Program-made: the position numbers and the translations under genes
Notes under the pieces: model-generated
Databases searched by the model: none
Told to the model about the DNA's origin: nothing
The model's input: the letters and a program-made list of their open reading frames with translations, nothing else
Assembly (NCBI GenBank): GCA_037441725.1
Contig: JBBIRT010000061.1
Location: 1-19,549 of the forward strand
Origin: JBBIRT01 sp037441725
GTDB taxonomy: Bacteria; Desulfobacterota; BSN033; UBA1163
DNA length: 19,549 bases
Direction: 5' to 3'
In this document: positions 6,893 to 13,201 of the stretch, in pieces
Numbering within the stretch: position 1 is the first letter of the stretch
Layout of the letters: every line of letters starts with the position of its first letter

Positions 6893-6924
6893 GTCATTGC
6901 GGACGAAGTGCAGTAATTTCATGA
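6893..6924. repeat. Fragment resembling a dispersed GTCATTGCG...-type intergenic repeat
   Basis: GTCATTGCGGACGAAGTGCA and the following bases (to about 6924, ending near TTTCATGAGA) resemble the short inverted-repeat elements of form GTCATTGCGAnCGAAGnG...CAATCTCATGAG that I know from many bacterial genomes. Only the left half is recognisable; the complementary right arm is missing or diverged. It overlaps the stop codon and the last ten or so codons of the P-type ATPase gene, so the end of that protein (HSHEITALRPQ) is encoded by repeat sequence. Confidence 0.45.
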
Positions 6925-9635
6925 GAATGAAGAGCCTGTACCGAGCTGTACGAGGAATTTCCAGGTTTGCCTCGGCTATGTCTCCGAATCGCTTTGTCGA
7001 TCTCGACGGCAACCACCACAGTAAGGGCGACCAGTGCAATCCGAACCCACTCCACTCCATTAAGGGACCCTGTCCTAAAAACCCACTGGAGAGTCGGGAT
7101 ATAGACAACAGCGATCTGGGCAAGAAATGCGGCCACCATGCTGTAAAAGAGAAACGGATTGCTCAAAGGGCTGATCGTGAAGACAGACTGGAGCTCAGAG
7201 CGGGAATTCCATGCCTGGAAGAATTGGAACAGAACCATCGTGGTGACTGCGATCGTCCTTGCCCGTTCAAGAGAAACCCCATCCTCAAGGGCTGAGACAA
7301 AATTGAAGATGACCCCAGCGGAAATAATGAGCCCCACCAGGATGCTCCTCTCAACCATCAACCGGGACATGATTCCCTCTTTCATCTTCCTTGGTTTACG
7401 TTTAATCACATCTTTCTCTCCAGGCTCAAAAGCCAGCGCCACATCCTGGAGCCCATTGGTCACAAGATTGATCCAGAGAAGCTGGGCAGCAACATAGGGA
7501 ATCGGAATATCGAGGACCATGGCGATCAGGATGGAAACAATGGCTGCAAAACCCGTTGGGATGAGAAAAACTGTTACCTTTCGGATATTATCAAAAACCA
7601 CCCGTCCCTCTTCAACCGCATGAAAGACGCTTGCAAAATTGTCATCCGTGATGACCATATCAGAAGCCTCCCTTGCTACATCCGTGCCGGTCTTTCCCAT
7701 TGCCACACCGATATGGGCAGCCTTGAGGGCCAGGGCATCATTCACTCCGTCTCCTGTCACAGCCACAACCTCGCCGTGTTTCATGAGCTGTTGAACAATT
7801 CTCAATTTGTGCTGTGGAGAGACCCTCGCATAAACCGAGACATCCCTTACCTTTTCAAAGAGGTTCTCATCATTCATCGTCTCCAGTTCCCTGCCGCTTA
7901 ACGTCTTTGAACTCTCCCCGGTGGCATGGGTGATCCCAATCATCTTTCCGATCGCCGAGGCCGTCACTGCATGGTCTCCGGTAATCATTGCAACCCTGAC
8001 CCCTGCTTCCTGACATCCCTTCACAGCATCAATCGCCTCCGGCCGAGGAGGGTCGATCATCCCCTGCATGCCGACGAAGATGAGGTTCTCTCCCACATGC
8101 TGGTGGGTCAACTCTGAGAGCTCAACAGGCACCTCCTTGTAAGCCATCGCCAGGACTCTCAAGCCATCCTCCGCAAAATGTTCAGCTGTCTTATACACCT
8201 TCTCCTTATCGAATGAGCCCCCTGATGAAGTCTGGGAGCACATTTCAACAATCTTTTCAGGGGCTCCCTTTACAAAAATAAATTTTCTCCCATTGTTTTG
8301 GTGAAGGGTAGCCATGAACCCCCGATCAGACTCAAAGGGAAGAATGGATAATTGGGGATAACGATTCCTCTCCTCTTCGGGATTTAGACCAGCCTTCATG
8401 GCAGAGACAATGAGCGCTCCCTCGGTGGGGTCTCCGTCTACCCGGAACTGTCCATCCTCCTCCATGATGTTCGACTCGTTGCAGAGCATCCCTATCCGGA
8501 GAACCCCACAGAGTTTTTCCAAAGTAACTTCATCGCAAGATTCCCAGTCATGAAGAATTTTCCCCCTCGGTTCATAACCGCTCCCCGTCACCTCATAGGA
8601 ATGCTGGCCATCATAGATCACCTTTACAGTCATCTCATTCTTCGTGAGGGTCCCTGTCTTATCAGAACAGATGATCGTAGTACTCCCAAGGGTTTCAACA
8701 GCAGGGAGCTTCCGGATGATGGCATTTCGTTTAGCCATTCGACTGATCCCGATGGCCATAGTGATGGTGACTACAATGGGTAATCCTTCAGGAACGGCTG
8801 CAACTGAAGCGGCTACTGCGATCTTGAAGATCTCTGCGATCGCCATGCCGATGAAGAAACCCAGGACAGAGATCGCTGCAGCGCTGCCCAGCACAAGGAA
8901 ACCGATGAAATGGGCGAACTTCACAATCTTTTGTTGAAGAGGAGTCTTTGTAACGGACAGTTCCTTCACTTCATGGGCAATCTGCCCAAGAACAGTCTTT
9001 GGACCTGTCTCCACAACAATCCCCTTCGCCCGACCGTTTACCACTACCGTTCCCATGAAAGCCATGTTCGCCTGGTCGCCTGGTGTAAGATTTTCTTCTG
9101 GGATGGGCCCTGTTTTCTTTTCCACAGGAACCGATTCACCGGTCAGGGCAGCCTCTTCCACTCTGAGTTCCGTCGCCTTAAAAAGTCTCAGGTCTGCCGG
9201 CACTCTCATGCCGGATGTGAGGAGAACGATATCCCCAGGCACAAGTAATTCGCTGGGGATCTCGATCTCCTTTCCTGCCCTCATGAGCTTTGCTCTGGGA
9301 ACGACCATGCTCTTGAGAGCCCTCACACTCGCTTCAGCTTGATATTCCTGGAAGTAACCGATGATGGCATTCAAGACCAAAACAGCTACGATGACGCCAG
9401 TGTCGATATATTCTCCGAGAAAGAGGGTAACCACCGATGCCACGATCAGGATATAAATGAGAGGGCTGGTAAATTGGCGCAAGAGGATTTTGATCCGGCT
9501 GATGCCCTCTTCCTCTGGAAGTTTATTGGGTCCATGTTTTTCAAGACGTTCTTTTGCCTCAGCCTCTGAGAGTCCCTGCTCCGATGTCTGAAGGGATTTA
9601 AATACTTCTTCGTAATCCAGTTGATACCATTTCAT
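6894..9635 (-). CDS. P-type cation-translocating ATPase (P2A/SERCA-like), ion uncertain
   Basis: A 913-residue P2-type ATPase with an N-terminal cation-ATPase domain. Visible motifs: actuator TGES (165-168), TM4 PEGLP (282-286), phosphorylation motif DKTGT (Asp325), nucleotide-binding KGAPE (456-460), GDGVND hinge (628-633), and about ten membrane helices. It pumps a cation across the inner membrane at the cost of ATP. The overall pattern is Ca2+-ATPase-like, but two ligand positions of SERCA differ. TM5 reads PTGFAAIVSIL, lacking the Asn and Glu of SERCA, and TM6 reads NLVTNGLQD, with Asn for the key Asp. Calcium specificity is therefore doubtful. ATG 9635 is chosen for an AGGAGAG element six bases upstream; a TTG at 9656 is less likely. 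The C-terminus runs into a repeat fragment. The mscS-type gene follows at 53 bases. Confidence 0.9.
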   Translation of the reverse strand: MKWYQLDYEEVFKSLQTSEQGLSEAEAKERLEKHGPNKLPEEEGISRIKILLRQFTSPLIYILIVASVVTLFLGEYIDTGVIVAVLVLNAIIGYFQEYQAEASVRALKSMVVPRAKLMRAGKEIEIPSELLVPGDIVLLTSGMRVPADLRLFKATELRVEEAALTGESVPVEKKTGPIPEENLTPGDQANMAFMGTVVVNGRAKGIVVETGPKTVLGQIAHEVKELSVTKTPLQQKIVKFAHFIGFLVLGSAAAISVLGFFIGMAIAEIFKIAVAASVAAVPEGLPIVVTITMAIGISRMAKRNAIIRKLPAVETLGSTTIICSDKTGTLTKNEMTVKVIYDGQHSYEVTGSGYEPRGKILHDWESCDEVTLEKLCGVLRIGMLCNESNIMEEDGQFRVDGDPTEGALIVSAMKAGLNPEEERNRYPQLSILPFESDRGFMATLHQNNGRKFIFVKGAPEKIVEMCSQTSSGGSFDKEKVYKTAEHFAEDGLRVLAMAYKEVPVELSELTHQHVGENLIFVGMQGMIDPPRPEAIDAVKGCQEAGVRVAMITGDHAVTASAIGKMIGITHATGESSKTLSGRELETMNDENLFEKVRDVSVYARVSPQHKLRIVQQLMKHGEVVAVTGDGVNDALALKAAHIGVAMGKTGTDVAREASDMVITDDNFASVFHAVEEGRVVFDNIRKVTVFLIPTGFAAIVSILIAMVLDIPIPYVAAQLLWINLVTNGLQDVALAFEPGEKDVIKRKPRKMKEGIMSRLMVERSILVGLIISAGVIFNFVSALEDGVSLERARTIAVTTMVLFQFFQAWNSRSELQSVFTISPLSNPFLFYSMVAAFLAQIAVVYIPTLQWVFRTGSLNGVEWVRIALVALTVVVAVEIDKAIRRHSRGKPGNSSYSSVQALHSHEITALRPQ

Positions 9636-9684
9636 TCTCCGCTCTCCTCTGTGCAAAACTCAGACATCTGCCCCCTTCCCTAAG

Positions 9685-9864
9685 TTACCACTGCATAGAA
9701 ACAACTCTTTGACTTCCTTCTTCGACTCGAACTCCATAAATTCTTTTCCGATCTCCCCTGATGCTTGCCTCCAGATGGTAAGTTCCTGTTGGAAGTTTAC
9801 CGAAAAGCCAAGGACCAACTGATTGAATATAATTTTTGAGCTTAAGTGACGAAGACCATGAATA
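9685..9864 (-). pseudogene. Remnant of a small carboxypeptidase-regulatory-like/beta-sandwich protein gene
   Basis: An open minus-strand frame of 59 codons with no start codon encodes a convincing C-terminal end: VGPWLFGKLPTGTYHLEA, then RGDRKRIYGVRVEEG and a terminal VSMQW. The G-P-W-L-F...L-P-x-G-T-Y pattern resembles small secreted proteins with a carboxypeptidase regulatory-like (transthyretin-like) fold. Upstream the frame is closed. Other frames carry protein-like stretches (for example GVGDSLIADILFADMDDED at about 9890-9945), as if frameshifts had broken the gene. A promoter (10016-10044) lies at the expected distance upstream, and the P-type ATPase begins 50 bases downstream. I infer a decayed gene of about 100 codons; a chance open frame is the alternative. 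Confidence 0.4.
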
Positions 9865-10015
9865 TTATGAAGGCATCTTCATCATCCATATCAGCAAAGA
9901 GAATATCGGCAATCAAACTGTCCCCTACCCCAATCCTCAAACCTGAATGTATAAAAGAAACTCTTAAAATCTGAATATAATTGATCAACCTTCAATATGG
10001 AAATTCGTGTATCTT

Positions 10016-10044
10016 ACTTTATCAATTAGAGGTCTAAATGTCAA
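10016..10044 (-). promoter_or_regulatory. Promoter upstream of the gene remnant and P-type ATPase
   Basis: On the minus strand: TTGACA (10039-10044), 17-base spacer, TAAAGT (10016-10021). Perfect -35 and a 4/6 -10. The expected start is near 10009. The transcript would cross the decayed gene at 9685-9864 and could continue into the ATPase gene at 9635, for which I saw no nearer promoter. Confidence 0.55.
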
Positions 10045-10101
10045 AAGAAGGAGGGGGAAAAAATCGTTCACCCTTATGTTCCACTTTCTAAACTAATTAA
10101 A

Positions 10102-10137
10102 GGATTTTATTTCCAAGTCAGGGAGGAAAATAAAGCC
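10102..10137 (-). terminator. Possible weak terminator after pyruvate kinase
   Basis: GGCTTTATTTTCC and GGAAATAAAATCC (minus strand) can pair at 10 of 13 positions around a 10-base loop just after the pyk stop codon, followed by TTTAATT. The stem is AT-rich and imperfect and the T-run is short, so this is a weak candidate. Confidence 0.25.
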
Positions 10138-10141
10138 CCTA

Positions 10142-11569
10142 CTATTCCAGCGTCTCTACTTTAATGAGGTTGGTCGTTCCTGGGATGCTGATGGGAACTC
10201 CAGCAATGATGATGATCTTCTCTCCTTTGGATGCCATTCCCAACTCTTGAGGGATGATTTTGGCCCTCTCCAACATCTCATCTGTATCCTTCCAATCTGA
10301 AACATGAACAGGATAAACCCCCCAGCAGAGATTAAGCCTTCTTACAGTGGATAAGTGTCGGCTTAAGGCCACAACAGGTTGGTTGGGTCGGAGTCTCGAT
10401 ACCCACCGAGCAGTACTTCCTGATTCAGTGGGAGTCACAATGACGGTCGCCTTTACCCACTCACCCAGTAAGGAAGCAGCATGGCTGATGGCTTGTTGAA
10501 GATTTCTGGTTTCCTCAGCCTCCCCCTTTAAAAAGTGATGGTGAGGAAACTCTTCTTCTGCAGCTTGGGCAATCCTAACCATCATCTGAACTGCTTCAAC
10601 AGGGAATTTCCCACTGGCTGTTTCCTCCGAGAGCATGACAGCATCTGTCCCATCATAAATGGCATTAACCACATCTGTAACCTCTGCTCGGGTGGGTTGG
10701 GTATGATCTACCATCGAACGAAGCATCTGAGTGGCTGTGATTACTGGTTTTCCAAAGGCATTGGCCTTTCGAATCAGCTTCTTTTGAACATTGGGAATTT
10801 TTTCAATTGGAGTCTCCACCCCTAAATCTCCACGGGCCACCATGATTCCATCAGAGGCCTCAAGGATCTCATCCATATTCTCCAGGGCCTCTCTTCTTTC
10901 GATCTTCGCAATCACAGGAATATCCGCAGAGGCTCTCAAAATGAATCTTTTAACTTCTTCAATATCCATGGCCCCTCGGACATAAGAGAGGCTCACAAGA
11001 TCGACCCCATGCTCGATCCCAAAGATGAGATCTTCTTGATCCTTTGTTGTGAAGGTTAAGGCCCGAATCGTTCCAGTCGGAAAATTCATCCCTTTGTGGG
11101 AGGTCAGGATTCCTCCAACCATAATTTTACAACGAATTTCATGGTCACTCGTCTCAAGGACTTTTAACTCAATCGTTCCATCAGCCAGAAGAATCCGATC
11201 CCCTAACTTCACTTCTCTGGGAAGAGTAGGGTAGTTCACACTTGCCCTTTTTTCATCCCCGATGAGCTCCTGATTGGTGAGGTAAAATTCATTCCCTTGT
11301 TTTAATTCCACTCCCCCCTCTTTCATTAAGCCAACCCGAATCTTAGGCCCCCCCAGATCCTGAAGGATAGCCACAGGCATTCCCAAACGATTAGCGATTT
11401 GTCGAATATTTTTGATTTTCCTTAAATGCTCTTCATGATTTCCATGAGAAAAATTGAGCCTTGCCACATTCATCCCTGCCTGGATCAGGGCTTCTATGAC
11501 CTCAGGCGAGTCACTCGCTGGTCCGATGGTACAGACAATCTTGGTCTTACAAGGATATTTTACGATCAT
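10142..11569 (-). CDS. pyk: Pyruvate kinase, K+-independent signature
   Basis: A 475-residue enzyme of usual length. It transfers phosphate from PEP to ADP in the last step of glycolysis, in the cytosol. The barrel and B domain carry Arg37, Asn39, Ser41 and His42 (RLNFSHGN) and Asp71. They also carry AKIE with Lys222 and Glu224, ARGDLG with Asp248, and TATQML with Thr280. The C domain (about 350-475) completes it. The segment LGGPKIRVG has Leu72, Lys76 and Val79 where K+-dependent enzymes have Thr, Glu and Thr, so by the known family rule it should not need potassium. ATG 11569 is chosen because GGAG (11578-11581 on the complement) lies eight bases upstream and the protein then begins MIVKYPCKTKIVCTIGPAS like its relatives. 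The frame is open 22 codons further, to 11635, without supporting signals. Divergent from the carboxylase operon. Confidence 0.95.
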   Translation of the reverse strand: MIVKYPCKTKIVCTIGPASDSPEVIEALIQAGMNVARLNFSHGNHEEHLRKIKNIRQIANRLGMPVAILQDLGGPKIRVGLMKEGGVELKQGNEFYLTNQELIGDEKRASVNYPTLPREVKLGDRILLADGTIELKVLETSDHEIRCKIMVGGILTSHKGMNFPTGTIRALTFTTKDQEDLIFGIEHGVDLVSLSYVRGAMDIEEVKRFILRASADIPVIAKIERREALENMDEILEASDGIMVARGDLGVETPIEKIPNVQKKLIRKANAFGKPVITATQMLRSMVDHTQPTRAEVTDVVNAIYDGTDAVMLSEETASGKFPVEAVQMMVRIAQAAEEEFPHHHFLKGEAEETRNLQQAISHAASLLGEWVKATVIVTPTESGSTARWVSRLRPNQPVVALSRHLSTVRRLNLCWGVYPVHVSDWKDTDEMLERAKIIPQELGMASKGEKIIIIAGVPISIPGTTNLIKVETLE

Positions 11570-11670
11570 TGAGCTATCTCCATTCCGAACCTCCACTTCC
11601 AAATGGTATCCCATCCTTCTCATTCTGTCCATCATTTAATTTCAACGAAAAGCACGTGGATGACTTCAAG

Positions 11671-11699
11671 TTGTATGACCCCCTATCCAGTGTTAAAAT
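11671..11699 (+). promoter_or_regulatory. Extended -10 promoter for the carboxylase operon
   Basis: -10 TAAAAT (11694-11699) is preceded by TG at 11691-11692, an extended -10 element. A weak -35 TTGTAT lies at 11671-11676 with a 17-base spacer. Transcription would start near 11706, close to the AGGAG at 11707-11711, giving a leader of about 23 bases. Confidence 0.5.
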
Positions 11700-11728
11700 T
11701 AAAATTAGGAGATAAATATAATATTAGG

Positions 11729-13186
11729 ATGAAAAAGAAGATTCAAAAAATCCTCATTGCCAATCGAGGAGTTCCTGCGGTAAGGATCATCCATACCTGC
11801 CGGGATCGAAAGATCCCAACGGTTGCGATCTATAGTACACCCGACCGTCTCGGTCATCACGTATTTATGGCAGACTCAGCCATCCATATTGGAGAGGCTC
11901 CACCCCTCGAATCATATCTGAACATGGACAGGATCATCGATGCAGCCCTTCAAACCCGATCGGATGCCATCCACCCAGGATGGGGATTTTTGGCTGAGAA
12001 TCCTGAATTTGCCCAGAAGGTGATCAACTCGGGTCTGATATGGATTGGTCCCCCTCCAGAAATTATTCAGCTGATGGGTGATAAGATCAAAGCCAAAGAG
12101 CTTGCTCAAAAGGCTAACGTCCCTACCATTCCTGGAATTAGCAACATCAGTGATATTAAACAGATTCAAAAATGGATGAAGGATGAAAAGATCAATTTCC
12201 CGATTATGATCAAGGCCGCTGCAGGGGGCGGAGGCAAAGGAATGTTCAAGATTGAGAACGAAAAACAGCTCGGCCTGGGCTTTTCACAGGCTCGTTCTGA
12301 GGCAGAGAAATCCTTTGGAAACGGAACTCTTCTCGCAGAAAAATATATTGAAAGGGGCAGACACATTGAGGTCCAGATCGTTGCCGATGAATATGGCAAT
12401 GTCGTTCATCTCTTTGAAAGAGAGTGCACGCTCCAAAGACGTAATCAAAAGATCATCGAAGAGGCTCCGGCACCCACCCTCAATGATACCCTAAGACAGG
12501 AGATCTGTTTTATGGCCACCCGTCTGATGAGGGAGTTGGGTTATACCTCAGCAGGCACGGTCGAATTCATTCTGGATACCCGGACAAAGAAGTACTATTT
12601 TCTTGAGGTGAATACCCGCCTCCAGGTGGAACACAGCATTACAGAACTCATTACAGGATTGGATATTATTGGGATTATGATTGATGTCGCCATGGGGAAA
12701 AAACTCCCTTTTAACCAATCCGATATCCATCCCAATCGCTGGGCTCTGGAGGTACGACTAAATGCAGAGGATCCAAAAACATTTAACCCCTCCTTCGGTA
12801 CGGTGACCCGCTTTCAGGTCCCCCACGGTCCTGGGGTCAGAATCTTAACAGGCATCTATGAGGGAGCGGACATCCCTCCTTACTATGATTCTCTGTTCAT
12901 GCTTTTAGTGACAGCAGGGGTGGACCGTGAAGATGCCATTCGGGTCATGGATCGGGCCCTCAGCAGAAATCTTCGGATTGAAGGTGTCAAAACACTGGCT
13001 CCTTTGCTCCTAAGCATCATCAGACACCCGGCATTTATCGCAGGTGACTTTTCAACCCGTTTTATTGAAGAACATATGGATGAATTGATCTCCATGTTTA
13101 AAGAGAAGAGCCCTGAAGATGAAGTTCTTAAAGTAGCAAAATATGTAGCTGAGATTTCAGCCCTTGGTCCCCAGAAATGGATGTAA
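11729..13186 (+). CDS. pycA: Biotin carboxylase subunit, probably of pyruvate carboxylase
   Basis: A 485-residue ATP-grasp enzyme. It carboxylates the biotin of the partner carrier using ATP and bicarbonate. Motifs in order: N-terminal KILIANRGVPAVRII; HPGWGFLAEN; MGDK with Lys119; Lys162 and the glycine-rich ATP loop GGGGKG (166-171); ERECTLQRRNQKIIEEAPAP; metal ligands Glu279 and Glu293; catalytic NTRLQVEH (295-302, with Arg297 and Glu301); and EVRLNAEDP with Arg343. Small changes from the AccC norm are QRRNQK for QRRHQK and VEHSITE for VEHPVTE. The start is ATG 11729, where the KKKIQKILIANRG sequence begins, although AGGAG is 17 bases away and no nearer site is good. The partner gene follows after 15 bases. 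It could alternatively serve another acyl or 2-oxoacid carboxylase; the partner argues for pyruvate. Confidence 0.88.
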   Translation: MKKKIQKILIANRGVPAVRIIHTCRDRKIPTVAIYSTPDRLGHHVFMADSAIHIGEAPPLESYLNMDRIIDAALQTRSDAIHPGWGFLAENPEFAQKVINSGLIWIGPPPEIIQLMGDKIKAKELAQKANVPTIPGISNISDIKQIQKWMKDEKINFPIMIKAAAGGGGKGMFKIENEKQLGLGFSQARSEAEKSFGNGTLLAEKYIERGRHIEVQIVADEYGNVVHLFERECTLQRRNQKIIEEAPAPTLNDTLRQEICFMATRLMRELGYTSAGTVEFILDTRTKKYYFLEVNTRLQVEHSITELITGLDIIGIMIDVAMGKKLPFNQSDIHPNRWALEVRLNAEDPKTFNPSFGTVTRFQVPHGPGVRILTGIYEGADIPPYYDSLFMLLVTAGVDREDAIRVMDRALSRNLRIEGVKTLAPLLLSIIRHPAFIAGDFSTRFIEEHMDELISMFKEKSPEDEVLKVAKYVAEISALGPQKWM

Positions 13187-13201
13187 GAAGGAGCATAAAA
13201 G

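Larger units (their letters stand above)
9865..10141. other. Non-coding region between the gene remnant and pyruvate kinase
   Basis: Contains the presumed 5' part of the decayed gene (9865 to about 9990), a promoter (10016-10044, minus) and an imperfect AT-rich hairpin (10102-10137). No intact gene was recognised on either strand. Confidence 0.4.

Noticed and set aside
6861..7295. Plus-strand frame of 144 codons
   Set aside because: Antisense to the conserved C-terminal half of the P-type ATPase; the translation has no family features.
11570..11635. 22-codon N-terminal extension of pyruvate kinase
   Set aside because: The internal ATG at 11569 has GGAG at eight bases and gives the normal family N-terminus and length.
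11603..11728. 42-codon N-terminal extension of the biotin carboxylase
   Set aside because: The extra residues do not resemble the family, overlap the pyk upstream region and include the predicted promoter.
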